Assembly (NCBI RefSeq): GCF_031457805.1
Contig: NZ_JAVDXI010000003.1
Span: forward strand, 372,001 to 436,000
Length of the DNA stretch: 64,000 bases
Reading direction: 5' to 3'
Source of the DNA: Caulobacter sp031457805
Lineage (GTDB): Bacteria; Pseudomonadota; Alphaproteobacteria; Caulobacterales; Caulobacteraceae
Shown here: one piece after another, positions 1 to 10,037 of the stretch
Layout of the letters: every line of letters starts with the position of its first letter
Numbering within the stretch: the stretch's first letter is position 1
The notes under the pieces: generated by a model
What the model was told of the DNA's origin: nothing
The model's input: the letters and a program-made list of their open reading frames with translations, nothing else
Databases searched by the model: none
Translations under genes and position numbers: made by a program

Positions 1-73
1 CGCCGTGTTGGTCGATATTGAGCACGTCGCGCAGGATGAAGGCGTGATCGCGAACGGGCGGCTGATAGGTCAT
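1..73 (-). CDS. Acyl-CoA dehydrogenase, N-terminal fragment cut by window edge
   Basis: Only the first 24 codons are inside the window; the gene continues off the left edge. The visible peptide begins MTYQPPVRDHAFILRD, which has the look of the short helical N-terminal segment of the acyl-CoA dehydrogenase subfamily that starts M-x-Y-x-x-P-x-R-D-x-x-F. Those enzymes oxidise acyl-CoA thioesters to enoyl-CoA with FAD. It lies 88 bp downstream of, and in the same direction as, a MerR-type regulator, a common arrangement for fatty-acid or branched-chain catabolic genes. The call rests on a very short stretch and on context. Confidence 0.6.
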   Translation of the reverse strand, partial: MTYQPPVRDHAFILRDVLNIDQHG

Positions 74-160
74 GGAACGGTCCTGGCTAGGATCGGGGGG
101 AGGAAAGGCGGGCGGCCGCGTTGCGCGCTTTGTTAGCGGCGTCAGCGGCGCATAAGGACC

Positions 161-640
161 CTACTTGCCCAGCATCGCATCGGCGTGGCCGTCGAGGCGG
201 GCGCGCAGCACCTGCTCGTAGTCGGCCGCGCGGGGCAGCAGGTCGGGGCGGATCTCGGTGAGGCGGCGCTCGAGGCGGTTGCAGGCCTCGCGCAGCTCGA
301 TCAGGGCGTTGTCGATGTCGTCGCGCTGTTGCTCCAAGGCGGTGGCGCGTTCGCGGAACTTCTTCAGCGAGCGGGCCATCTGCGCCGCGCCCTCGTCGTT
401 CTCGTCATAGAGATCGAGGAGTTCGCGGATCTCGGTCAGCGACAGGCCTACGCGCTTGCCGCGCAGGATCAGCTGCAGGCGGACGCGGTCCTTGTGGGAA
501 TAGACGCGGTTCAGGCCTTCACGGGCGGGGTTCAGAAGCCCCTTGTCCTCGTAGAAGCGCAGAGCGCGGGGCGTGGCTTTGAATTCGTTGCACAGCTGGC
601 GGATCGTGAAGGTCCGCTCGGGGCGTCGCAGGTCGGCCAT
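161..640 (-). CDS. MerR family transcriptional regulator
   Basis: A 159-residue one-component regulator. Residues 10-75 form the MerR winged helix-turn-helix, including TPRALRFYEDKGLL at about 23-36, followed by a long charged helix (about 85-132) expected to be the antiparallel dimerisation coiled coil. The effector end is short, with single cysteines at 17 and 120 and no CxxC or metal-binding loop, so it is not a metal or SoxR-type sensor. The acyl-CoA dehydrogenase directly downstream suggests control of acyl-CoA catabolism, as in LiuR-like MerR proteins; this is inference. A TTACGTAA-containing site lies about 100 bp upstream of its start and could be its own operator. Confidence 0.88.
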   Translation of the reverse strand: MADLRRPERTFTIRQLCNEFKATPRALRFYEDKGLLNPAREGLNRVYSHKDRVRLQLILRGKRVGLSLTEIRELLDLYDENDEGAAQMARSLKKFRERATALEQQRDDIDNALIELREACNRLERRLTEIRPDLLPRAADYEQVLRARLDGHADAMLGK

Positions 641-737
641 GGATGGAAACCTCCCAAGGAAGAGGGCCTGGCTACTGCGGCCGGGCCGCTTTGTTATCGT
701 TGATCACCCTAAACCCGATCCTGTGACGTCGTCAACG

Positions 738-753
738 CTTACGTAAACGTCAA
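738..753. promoter_or_regulatory. Candidate MerR/LiuR-like operator
   Basis: The 16 bases CTTACGTAAACGTCAA lie between the divergent MerR gene (start 640) and the S24-like gene (start 833). They contain the palindrome TTACGTAA and, by recall, resemble the TTTACGTAAACGTCAA-type sites described for LiuR-class MerR regulators of branched-chain and fatty acid catabolism. A related GTCAACG lies just to the left at about 731-737. The match to LiuR sites is from memory and was not tested. Confidence 0.4.
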
Positions 754-832
754 TCAACGCGCAGGCGATAGGTTTACTTTCCTAGTCCGGCGGGCGTATT
801 TTCTCGCCGAAGGCCGATTGGAGGAGGAGCCG

Positions 833-1474
833 ATGGCGACCCTGTCTCACGGCGAAATCTGGCGCGCGATCGACGCCCTGGCCGAGCGCTTCGACATGAC
901 GCCGTCGGCCATGGCCAGGATGGCGGGCCTGGATCCCACCAGCTTCAACCGCTCCAAGCGCGGTTCAGCCGAGACGGGCCACGCCCGCTGGCCCTCGACC
1001 GAGAGCCTCTCCAAGCTTCTGGAGGCGACCGGCGTCAACTTCTCGGAGTTCGCCGCTCTGACCGAGCGATCGCCGGTCCGTACGCCCGGCCGGCGGGGCG
1101 CGCCGCTGATCGATCTGGCGCAGGCGGGCAAGGATGGCTTCTTCGATGAGGCGGGCATGCCCGTCGGCGCGGGTTGGGACGAGGCGCCGGCTCCGGACCT
1201 GGGCGAGGGCCTCTTCGCACTGGAAGTGACGGGCGATGATCTGGCGCCGGTCTACCGCGATGGCGACCGCCTGCTGGTCTCCCCCACGCTGGAGCCGCGC
1301 AAGGGCGACCGCGTCGTGGCGCGCACCCACGGCGGCGAGGTTCTGGTGCGGGAGCTGGGCCGGGTCACCGCGCGGAGCATCGAGCTCCTGGCGCTGGATC
1401 GGGCGGGCGGCGAGCGCCTGCTGTCACGCGACGAGGTCGCCTGGATCGCGCGGATCGTCTGGGTCAGCCAGTAG
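833..1474 (+). CDS. XRE-family regulator with degenerate S24 (LexA/CI-like) domain
   Basis: A 213-residue protein with an N-terminal helix-turn-helix (about 8-75) and a C-terminal fold of the S24/LexA/phage-repressor type (about 90-213). In active members the nucleophile sits in a GDSM-like motif and the general base is Lys in a TVKRL-like motif. Here the first reads GDDL (134-137), with Asp136 in the Ser position, and the second reads VREL (172-175), with Arg173 in the Lys position. Self-cleavage is therefore not expected, and the domain probably serves for dimerisation or ligand sensing. Start ATG 833 was chosen because GAGGAGGAG lies 3-11 bases before it; a TTG at 818 is also in frame. It stands alone, with no phage genes nearby. 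Confidence 0.82.
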   Translation: MATLSHGEIWRAIDALAERFDMTPSAMARMAGLDPTSFNRSKRGSAETGHARWPSTESLSKLLEATGVNFSEFAALTERSPVRTPGRRGAPLIDLAQAGKDGFFDEAGMPVGAGWDEAPAPDLGEGLFALEVTGDDLAPVYRDGDRLLVSPTLEPRKGDRVVARTHGGEVLVRELGRVTARSIELLALDRAGGERLLSRDEVAWIARIVWVSQ

Positions 1475-1507
1475 GCCGACCCGAGACGGTAATCGTATCC
1501 GGAAGGA

Positions 1508-1717
1508 TCAGGTGCGCGGGCAGCTGGCGTGGCTGTCCAGCAGCCAGGCGATCAGCGGGCCGGCGGCCGGATCGGCGCACGACACGTCCACGCGATAGGA
1601 GTTCCAGGTGTCATTGTGCGCCGCCTCGACCTGAGCGTCGGGGAATTGCTGGACGATCCCGCCGAGCAGGGAGTCGAATTCTTCGCGGTCGGTCGGACGC
1701 AGGGTGAACGAAGCCAT
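1508..1717 (-). CDS. Small hypothetical protein
   Basis: A 69-residue soluble protein starting MASFTLRPTDREEFDSLL, with no signal peptide, membrane segment or recognised domain. It carries two cysteines (47 and 66) and a tryptophan pair. The preference for G or C at third positions in this frame, and an AAGG upstream of the ATG, favour a real gene. It converges with the S24-like gene, stop to stop. Function unknown; it is probably conserved only in close relatives. Confidence 0.55.
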   Translation of the reverse strand: MASFTLRPTDREEFDSLLGGIVQQFPDAQVEAAHNDTWNSYRVDVSCADPAAGPLIAWLLDSHASCPRT

Positions 1718-1897
1718 GGGACGAAACCTTGAGGACTAATCTTGGTTCTGATGGTTCCAGCCTAGACCCCGAAACATGGGCATACCCTTAATCCCGGCGT
1801 CAGGCGGCGTTCATCCTCGTGGACATGGTGTCGCAGGTCGCGGGGATTCACCCGGGGCGACCTGCATCTTGCCGCCCCTCCCGTGAGGAGAGAGGCG

Positions 1898-3556
1898 CTA
1901 GCCCAGCTTCTCTTCGATCAGCGCGACGGTGCGGTCGATCCCGAAGATCGCCGCGAACGAGCCGAAGCGCGGGCCCTGGCTCTGACCCAGCAGCACTTCA
2001 TACAGGGCCTGGAACCAGGCGCGCAGCGGGTCGAAGCCGTGGGTCTTGCCCACCTCGAACACCTCGTTCTGGATCAGCTCGGCGTCCTGCGTCCCGGCCG
2101 GCATGGCCTTCAGCTTGGCCAAGAGGTCCAGCATGGCGGCGCGTTCCTGGTCGCTGGGCGCGCGGAACACCTTCGAGGGCTTCACGAAGTCCTCGTAGTA
2201 GTTGATCGCATAGCCGGCCAGGCGGTCCAGCAGCGGCTGGCTTTCCGGCGAGGCGCCCGGGATGTAGCGCGACAGGAAGCCCCAGAGGATTTCCTTGGTC
2301 GAGGCGTCGGCGGCCGAAACCAGATTCAGCATCAGGCTGAAAGACACCGGCGAACCCTGCTCGGGCGGCTTGCCGCCGTGGATGTGCCAGACCGGGTTGT
2401 CCAGCTGCTTGGCCGGCTCCTGGCGGCCGAACGCGTCCAGCTGCTGCAGGTACTCGTCACTGGCCTTGGGGATGACGTCGAAATAGAGCTTCTTGGCCGA
2501 CTTGGGGCTCTGGAACATGTAGTACGACAGGCTCTCGGGCGCGCCGTACCGCAGCCAGTCCTCCATCGACAGGCCATTGCCCTTGGACTTGGAGATCTTC
2601 TGGTTGTTCTCGTCCAGGAAGAGCTCGTAGTTGAAACCTTCCGGCGGAACCCCGCCGAGCGCCTTGCAGATCGCGCCCGAGGCCTTGACCGAGTCGATCA
2701 GGTCCTTGCCCGACATCTCGTAGTCGACGCCCAGCGCCGTCCAGCGCATGGCCCAGTCGGGCTTCCACTGCATCTTCACGTGGCCGCCGGTGACCGGGAC
2801 CTCGACCTTCGAGCCGTCCTCGTCCTCGAAGACGATCGTACCCTTCTCGACATTGCGCTCCAGGGTCGGAACCTGCAGCACCTTGCCGGTCGACGGGCTG
2901 ATCGGGAGGAACGGCGAATAGGTCGCGCGGCGCTCCTCGCCCAGGGTCGGCAGCATGACCTTCTGGATCGCGTCGAAGCGCTCCAGCGCGGTCAGCAGGG
3001 TCGCGTCGAACAGGCCGCCCTTGTAGCACGCGGTCGACGAGACGAACTCGTACTCGAAGCCAAAACCGTCCAGGAACGCGCGGAGACGCGCGTTGTTGTG
3101 GGCGCCGAAGCTGTCGTGGGTGCCGAACGGGTCGCGGACCACGGTCAGCGGCTTGCCCAGGTCCTCGATCAGCGGCTGCTTGTTCTCGATGTTGTCGGGA
3201 ACCTTGCGCAGGCCGTCCATGTCGTCGCTGAAGGCGATCAGGCGGGTCGGAATGGCCTCGTCGGTCAGGGCGCGGAAGGCGCTGCGCACCATCGTGGTGC
3301 GCGCAACCTCGCCGAAGGTGCCCAGGTGCGGCAGGCCCGACGGCCCATAGCCGGTCTCGAAGATCACGGCCTTGGCCAGCGCCGGATAGGCTTTCACCGC
3401 CTCGTCGGTCTTGCCGGCGTCGATCAGCGCCTTGGCGGCCTCCTGGTCGGCGCGGTCGGGGAGGCGCACGCGCAGGACGCGGGCGATCGTGGCGCGCGCC
3501 TGCTCGAAGGGCCAGGAGCGGGCGTCACGGGCGAGGGGGGAGAGGCCTTCAAACAT
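1898..3556 (-). CDS. lysS: Lysine--tRNA ligase, class I
   Basis: This cytoplasmic enzyme charges tRNA-Lys using ATP and lysine. The 552-residue length and motifs fit the class I lysyl-tRNA synthetase (LysK type) found in archaea and alphaproteobacteria rather than the class II LysS of E. coli. The HIGH equivalent is HLGT at 77-80 and the KMSKS equivalent is KISKS at 320-324 within QKISKSKGN. The C-terminal third is the all-alpha anticodon-binding part. It reads in the same direction as pgm upstream (172 bp apart), with a repeat element between them. Confidence 0.96.
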   Translation of the reverse strand: MFEGLSPLARDARSWPFEQARATIARVLRVRLPDRADQEAAKALIDAGKTDEAVKAYPALAKAVIFETGYGPSGLPHLGTFGEVARTTMVRSAFRALTDEAIPTRLIAFSDDMDGLRKVPDNIENKQPLIEDLGKPLTVVRDPFGTHDSFGAHNNARLRAFLDGFGFEYEFVSSTACYKGGLFDATLLTALERFDAIQKVMLPTLGEERRATYSPFLPISPSTGKVLQVPTLERNVEKGTIVFEDEDGSKVEVPVTGGHVKMQWKPDWAMRWTALGVDYEMSGKDLIDSVKASGAICKALGGVPPEGFNYELFLDENNQKISKSKGNGLSMEDWLRYGAPESLSYYMFQSPKSAKKLYFDVIPKASDEYLQQLDAFGRQEPAKQLDNPVWHIHGGKPPEQGSPVSFSLMLNLVSAADASTKEILWGFLSRYIPGASPESQPLLDRLAGYAINYYEDFVKPSKVFRAPSDQERAAMLDLLAKLKAMPAGTQDAELIQNEVFEVGKTHGFDPLRAWFQALYEVLLGQSQGPRFGSFAAIFGIDRTVALIEEKLG

Positions 3557-3608
3557 GGCGCGGCGTATAAACCGTGCGAAGGCGCAGGGCTAGGGCGGAG
3601 CCGAAACT

Positions 3609-3706
3609 GTCATCCCGGAAGCCTCGCAGAGGCTATCCGGGACCTCGGAAAGCGCGGCGCTTGCGGTGGTCCCGGCTCGACGCGCTGCGCGCTTGGCCGG
3701 GATGAC
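3609..3706. repeat. Intergenic inverted repeat, GTCATCCCGG family
   Basis: The sequence opens GTCATCCCGGAAGCCTCGC and closes GGCCGGGATGAC, so its ends pair as a long imperfect hairpin. A close relative lies at 44574-44686, sharing the first 28 bases apart from its outer ends, and a short version lies at 31757-31798. It sits between pgm and lysS and may act as a terminator or be an extragenic REP-like element. Confidence 0.7.
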
Positions 3707-3727
3707 AGGACGACAGTTTGAGAGGCC

Positions 3728-5362
<1,635 letters not shown>

Positions 5363-5492
5363 CAAGTCACCAGGCAGAGTTTGAACGAGGTTTGGACCTC
5401 TGAAGTCCTATAGGGCGCAGGAGACAATTTCACGAAATTTATAAGGGGCTCGTCTCCTTCCGCATCGGGGGATGGGATCTGCGATAACGCAA

Positions 5493-5602
5493 TCCTCCCC
5501 CTAGCGGGGGAGGCGGCGCGAAGCGCCGGTGGGGGAAGTTCTGCGAACCCTGCCTCTTCCCCCTCCGTCCGCTACGCGGACACCTCCCCCGCTGGGGGAG
5601 GA
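5493..5602. repeat. GC-rich palindromic intergenic repeat (copy 1)
   Basis: It begins TCCTCCCCCTAGCGGGGGAGG and ends CTCCCCCGCTGGGGGAGGA. The two halves are inverted and each contains a smaller hairpin (gcgaagcgc; gtccgctacgcggac). Related ~110-bp units occur at 26682-26796, 28864-28978, 40968-41083 and 56619-56733, all outside genes. The strong stem-loops could end transcription from either side. Confidence 0.75.
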
Positions 5603-5605
5603 TTT

Positions 5606-6164
5606 TACGGGGATTGGCGGGCTTGAACGCTCGGAATTGGCGGAACCGAAGCTAGCAAAATCAACCACTTCTAACTTTTACGCGCCAACTTATCCCCGGC
5701 GTCAAAACCCGCTCCATACTCAATGCATCCCTGTCGCGGGGGAGGGCGTATGGATCCGGCCCAATACGGCGGCGGGGCTAGGTTGAGCGGGGCCGCGTTC
5801 GGCGCCCGGGAGGTTTGGTCTGGTCGTGCGGCTTACTCTTTAGGAGCGCGCACGAGGGGCCGGGCCGCTTGGGATCACGTCGGAGGCGGAGCGACAGGGC
5901 GGTGATCGTACAAGCCGCCTATCGTGGATCGTCGGGCTGGACACGGATGTAGCCGCTCCAGTTGGTCCGCGCCCGTCCGGGGGCTCCTGGGGTCCCGAGC
6001 TGAAAGACGCTCACGCCCCCCATCCTCACGGGCAAGAACAACCTGGCGGAGCGGACTGTCGAGCCGAAACGCAAAACACACTCACGGTCTCCGGGTTCGC
6101 CCGGCCGCTCCGTCGCCTCCCCATGAGCCTTCAGCGGTCACGCCGCGTGAAGCGGCGGACGCAC
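5606..6164 (-). repeat. Long interspersed repeat, copy 1 (inverted relative to copy 2)
   Basis: The reverse complement of this segment matches 26809-27358. A 171-bp block (5886-6056 here, 26915-27085 there) is identical by eye. The flanks are similar but diverged, with an unrelated stretch of about 60-100 bp in the middle (about 5800-5885 here). Both copies sit next to the CTCCCCC palindromic repeat. Part of the block folds (CTGGA...TCCAG around CGG/CCG), so a structured RNA is possible. Open frames inside it look incidental. Confidence 0.85.
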
Positions 6165-6376
6165 GCCCCAAATCCTCCCCCGCGAGGGGGAGGATTGTTT
6201 GCCCCCCAGGGTAAGGGAGGGCTCTATCGGTCGCCGTCATTGACTCCCCCGCCCGCCCCCGTATTTTCCGCCGCGTTCGCGTGACTGGCGCTAGTGATGG
6301 GGAACCATCGGGGAGCGTGGACATCATATGCCGCGCGCCTGGGCTCCCTTTCTGAACCACACCAGAGGAGTCCGCC

Positions 6377-7966
6377 GTGCCCGCCGCCCCCGACTATCCG
6401 TCCGCCCCCGACCTCGTCGCTCCCAAGCGCGCCCTGCTGTCGGTCTCCGACAAGACCGGTCTGGTCGAGGCCGCCCAGACCCTGCACGCCGCCGGCGTTG
6501 AGCTGGTGTCGACCGGCGGCACCAAGGCTGCGATCGCCGCCGCCGGGATCCCGGTCAAGGACGTCTCGGACCTGACGGGCTTCCCTGAGATGATGGACGG
6601 CCGGGTGAAGACCCTTCACCCCATCGTCCATGGCGGTCTGCTGGGCGTGCGCGACGCGGCCGATCACGCCCAGGCCATGGCCGACCATGGCATCGGCGGC
6701 ATCGATATCCTGTATGTGAACCTCTATCCGTTCGAAGCGACCGTCGCGAAGGGCGGCAGCTACGCCGAATGCGTCGAGAACATCGACATCGGCGGCCCGG
6801 CCATGATCCGCTCGGCGGCCAAGAACCACGGCTATGTCGCGGTCTGTACGGATCCTTCCGACCTCGCCGAGGTTCTGGACGCCCTGGAGGCCGGCGGAAC
6901 GACCCTGGCGCTGCGCCAGCAGCTCGCGGCCCGCGCCTACGCCAGAACGGCGGCCTATGACGCGGCGATCTCGGCCTGGTTCGCGCAGGCGCTGGGCCAG
7001 GACTTCCCGGCCCGCAAGAGCATCGCCGGCGAGCTGCGCCAGACGATGCGCTACGGTGAGAACCCGCACCAGAAGGCGGCCTTCTACACCTTCCCCAACC
7101 CGCGTCCGGGCGTGGCTACCGCCAAGCAGCTGCAGGGCAAGGAACTCAGCTACAACAACATCAACGACACCGACGCGGCCTTCGAGCTGATCGCCGAGTT
7201 CGATCCGGCCCAGGGCCCGGCGGTGGCGATCATCAAGCACGCCAACCCCTGCGGCGTCGCGGTCGGTTCGACCCAGCGCGAGGCCTATGAGCGGGCCCTG
7301 GCCTGCGATCCGACCTCGGCCTTCGGCGGCATCGTGGCGGTCAATTCGCGCCTGACCCGCGAGGCGGCCGAAGCCATGGTCGAGATCTTCACCGAGGTGG
7401 TGATCGCCCCTGAGGCCGACGACGACGCCATCGCCGTCTTCGCCGCCAAGAAGAACCTGCGCCTCTTGGTCACCGGCGGCCTGCCCGACCCGCTGTCGAC
7501 CGGCGACACCTTCAAGAGCGTGGCCGGCGGCTTCCTGGTGCAATCGCGTGACGACGCCCGCATCAAGGCCAGCGACCTGAAGATCGTGACGAAGCGCCAG
7601 CCGAGCGACGAGGAGGTGCGCGACATGCTGTTCGCCTTCACCGTCGGCAAGCACGTCAAGTCGAACGCCATCGTCTACGCCCGCGCCGGCCAGACCCTGG
7701 GGGTCGGGGCCGGCCAGATGAACCGCAAGGACAGCGCCCGGATCGCGGCCCTGCGCGCCGCCGACTTCGGTCTTGATCTGAAAGGCTGCGCCTGCGCCTC
7801 GGAAGCCTTCTTCCCGTTCGCGGATGGCCTGATCCAGGCGGCGGAGGCCGGCGCGACGGCGATCATCCAGCCGGGCGGTTCGATGCGCGATCCTGAGGTC
7901 ATCGAGGCGGCCGATAAGCTTGGCCTTACAATGGCCTTCACGGGTGTGCGAGTGTTCCGCCACTAG
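6377..7966 (+). CDS. purH: Bifunctional AICAR transformylase/IMP cyclohydrolase
   Basis: Catalyses the last two steps of de novo purine synthesis: formylation of AICAR with 10-formyl-tetrahydrofolate, then ring closure to IMP. The 529-residue length is normal. The N-terminal MGS-like cyclohydrolase domain (about 18-165) starts with SVSDKTG and contains STGGT and DGRVKTLHP. The transformylase domain holds KHANPCG at about 287-293 and GAGQMNRKDS near 445. The start is GTG, with GAGGAG about 7-12 bases upstream. The following hydrolase gene starts 19 bp after the stop and may be co-transcribed. Confidence 0.97.
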   Translation: MPAAPDYPSAPDLVAPKRALLSVSDKTGLVEAAQTLHAAGVELVSTGGTKAAIAAAGIPVKDVSDLTGFPEMMDGRVKTLHPIVHGGLLGVRDAADHAQAMADHGIGGIDILYVNLYPFEATVAKGGSYAECVENIDIGGPAMIRSAAKNHGYVAVCTDPSDLAEVLDALEAGGTTLALRQQLAARAYARTAAYDAAISAWFAQALGQDFPARKSIAGELRQTMRYGENPHQKAAFYTFPNPRPGVATAKQLQGKELSYNNINDTDAAFELIAEFDPAQGPAVAIIKHANPCGVAVGSTQREAYERALACDPTSAFGGIVAVNSRLTREAAEAMVEIFTEVVIAPEADDDAIAVFAAKKNLRLLVTGGLPDPLSTGDTFKSVAGGFLVQSRDDARIKASDLKIVTKRQPSDEEVRDMLFAFTVGKHVKSNAIVYARAGQTLGVGAGQMNRKDSARIAALRAADFGLDLKGCACASEAFFPFADGLIQAAEAGATAIIQPGGSMRDPEVIEAADKLGLTMAFTGVRVFRH

Positions 7967-7985
7967 ATGATCCGATGAGGGACGA

Positions 7986-8738
7986 ATGGATAGCGCCGCC
8001 TGGGGTGAAAAGGTCGCTAGGCACTCGCGGGTGTTCAAGCCTGCGGGGGCCGGCCCCTTCCCGGTGGCGCTGATCCTCCACGGTTGCGGCGGCAAGACGC
8101 CGTTTCTCGAGGAATACGCTCGCGTCGCCGTTCAGTCCGGCTGGGCGGCGGTCGTCGTCGACTCACTGAAGCCGCGCGGCATGTCGACGCTCGACGCCAA
8201 GCTCTTCGTCTGCACCGGCGTGGCGCTGCATGGCCTCAAGCGCGCGGCCGATATCTTCGCCATGCTGACCTGGCTGGAGACGCAAGGCTGGGCGGACGCC
8301 AGCCGCGTTTTTCTCGCCGGCTGGAGCCACGGCGGCTGGACGATCATGGATAGTTACGCCGTGGGCCGGAGCGCCGCGCGGGGCACGACCCTGGTCGACG
8401 CCGATCCCGCCAAGCTGCGTGCGCGGGTCAAGGGAACGCTGCTCGTCTATCCCTACGCCGGCTATGGATCGCTGACGGCCTCGCGGGGCTGGGGCGAGGG
8501 CGCGCCGCCGGTGTGGTCGGTGCTGGCCGGCAAGGACCAGGTCGTCGGCTGGAAGGCCCCGGCTAAGGCGCTGGACCGGTTGGTCGCCGATGGCTTGTCG
8601 GTCGATCGCGTCCTCCATGCCGACGCCACCCACGCCTTCGACGACAACCGCGCCAACGATCCCCGCGCCCGCTACCGTCCGGACCTCTTCGAGGCGGTGC
8701 AGGGCTATTTCGCCGGGGCGCTAGGCCGCTGCCTCTAG
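7986..8738 (+). CDS. Alpha/beta hydrolase (dienelactone hydrolase-like)
   Basis: A 250-residue cytoplasmic alpha/beta hydrolase. The oxyanion-hole segment is LHGCGG (31-36), the nucleophile elbow is GWSHGG (112-117, Ser114), and a C-terminal DATHAFDD near 226 supplies the likely catalytic His. The overall pattern (HGCGG, then VDSLKPRG) matches dienelactone hydrolase-family proteins of unknown substrate. No signal peptide. It follows purH closely and converges with the DUF418 gene, overlapping its 3' end by 18 bases. Confidence 0.85.
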   Translation: MDSAAWGEKVARHSRVFKPAGAGPFPVALILHGCGGKTPFLEEYARVAVQSGWAAVVVDSLKPRGMSTLDAKLFVCTGVALHGLKRAADIFAMLTWLETQGWADASRVFLAGWSHGGWTIMDSYAVGRSAARGTTLVDADPAKLRARVKGTLLVYPYAGYGSLTASRGWGEGAPPVWSVLAGKDQVVGWKAPAKALDRLVADGLSVDRVLHADATHAFDDNRANDPRARYRPDLFEAVQGYFAGALGRCL

Positions 8739-9923
8739 TTTCGGCCGGCGAAGCGGTGTCGGACCGCGATAGAGCCGCCGCCACAGCCACTCCAGCGGCC
8801 CCATCTCGAAGCGGTCCATCCACCAGCGCGACCACAGGATCTGGACGATCCAGATCCCGACCGTGATGGCGGCCAGCCCGGGCCGGTCGACCTCGCCATG
8901 CAGGTTCAGGCCGCGACCGCCATAGAAGATGGCGGTCATGATCAGCGACTGGGTCAGATAGTTGGTGAACGCCATCCGCCCCACCGGCGCCAGCGCCTTC
9001 GGGATCGCGCTCCAGAAGCCTCGCGAGCGGGCGGCGAAGACCATCAGGCTGGCATAGGCCAGGGTCGTCAGCGGCGCGGTCGCCATCTGGGCGGTCATCG
9101 CGACCATGCCCATCGGACGCGGCAGTCCCTGGGCCATGAACTGGACGAAGACGAAGCCGACGCCGGCCAGGGCCAGCAGGCCGATGACCAACAGGATCAC
9201 ATAGGTCCGCGTCCGCGCCTCGCCCGTGAGCAGGCCCAGCTTGAAACAGGCCAGACCGATCATCATCAGGCTGGCGGTCATCAGGAAGATGATCGGTTCG
9301 TTGGGCAGCAGGACGAGGCGATCCCTGGCGTTCTGGATCAGCGACTGCAGGAACGTCCCGCTGTACTGGATCTCAGCCAACTTGGCCTTGGCGACCCCGG
9401 CGCCCGCCGCCGCGCCCGCCTGGGCGCTCTCGCCGGGAGCCAGCAGCATCGCCACGGCCCCAGCGGTCATCAGCAGGGAGAAAGCAACCCAGATGCTGAC
9501 GCCCGTCCAAAGCAGGCGCTTGGGGCTCCAGGAGCGGGCGAACATCACCGCAAAGCCAGCCAAGGCGTAACTCAGCAGCACGTCGCCGTACCAGATGGCG
9601 AAGCCGTGGAGCAGGCCGAACAGCAGCATCCACGACAGGCGCTTGCGCAGGATCGATCCCCGCGCCTTGTCGGCGCGTTCGCCGCCCACGAGGAAAATCG
9701 AGACCCCGAACAGCATCGAGAACAGGGTCACGAACTTCCGCTGGAACAGCCACTGGGTCACGAACCAGACGCCCAGCGTGTCGGGTTCCGTCCCGTGCGG
9801 CCACGACTTGACCGACTCAGCGATCCCGGGCGGCACGGCGAAATCCGGCGCGTTGCACAGCAAAATGCCCAGCACCCCGAGTCCCCGCAGGGAATCGAGC
9901 AGTACGATGCGATCCTTGGTCAT
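8721..9923 (-). CDS. DUF418 family membrane protein
   Basis: A 400-residue multi-pass inner-membrane protein. It opens with RIVLLDSLRGLGVLGILLCN, the start typical of YeiB/DUF418 proteins, has about ten hydrophobic segments, and ends with the family signature GPLEWLWRRLYRG near 375-387. A small-molecule transport role is often proposed for the family but the function is not established. The 3' end overlaps the convergent hydrolase gene by 18 bases. It lies downstream of gdhZ in the same direction, with a terminator-like hairpin between them. Confidence 0.88.
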   Translation of the reverse strand: MTKDRIVLLDSLRGLGVLGILLCNAPDFAVPPGIAESVKSWPHGTEPDTLGVWFVTQWLFQRKFVTLFSMLFGVSIFLVGGERADKARGSILRKRLSWMLLFGLLHGFAIWYGDVLLSYALAGFAVMFARSWSPKRLLWTGVSIWVAFSLLMTAGAVAMLLAPGESAQAGAAAGAGVAKAKLAEIQYSGTFLQSLIQNARDRLVLLPNEPIIFLMTASLMMIGLACFKLGLLTGEARTRTYVILLVIGLLALAGVGFVFVQFMAQGLPRPMGMVAMTAQMATAPLTTLAYASLMVFAARSRGFWSAIPKALAPVGRMAFTNYLTQSLIMTAIFYGGRGLNLHGEVDRPGLAAITVGIWIVQILWSRWWMDRFEMGPLEWLWRRLYRGPTPLRRPKLEAAA

Positions 9924-9994
9924 GAGCTCCCCCTCGGGGAGACCCTGCCCCTTTGCGGCCGTGTCGACAACCAGGACGCGACGCGATGCAAAGG

Positions 9995-10030
9995 CCCACG
10001 GGCTCCCTGCGTGTGCGGAGAGCCCATGGG
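9995..10030 (-). terminator. Hairpin downstream of gdhZ
   Basis: Arms CCCACGGGCTC (9995-10005) and GAGCCCATGGG (10020-10030) pair with one mismatch around a 14-base loop, 8 bases past the gdhZ stop. There is no long U tract, so it may be a weak or Rho-assisted terminator, or an mRNA 3'-end stabiliser. Confidence 0.5.
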
Positions 10031-10037
10031 AACCTGG

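Larger units (their letters stand above)
5366..6376. other. 1-kb intergenic region: pgm leader, palindromic repeat, long repeat copy 1
   Basis: No credible gene was seen in this gap between pgm and purH. From left to right it holds: the pgm upstream region, with inverted arms GGAGAC (5420-5425) and GTCTCC (5452-5457) around an AT-rich patch ATTTCACGAAAT; a GC-rich palindromic repeat (5493-5602); a ~560-bp interspersed repeat that recurs inverted at 26.8-27.4 kb; a second short GGGGGAGGATT hairpin (about 6171-6196); and the purH leader with GAGGAG before its GTG start. Confidence 0.75.

Noticed and set aside
5493..5602. CcrM (GANTC)-associated intergenic repeat
   Set aside because: I looked for GANTC in the palindromic units because such Caulobacter repeats are described, but found none in these copies.
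5924..6214. Conserved-looking open frame in the long repeat (also 26673-27047)
   Set aside because: The two copies match because the DNA repeat is identical there, not because the protein is conserved; downstream the frames diverge and no ribosome-binding site is present.
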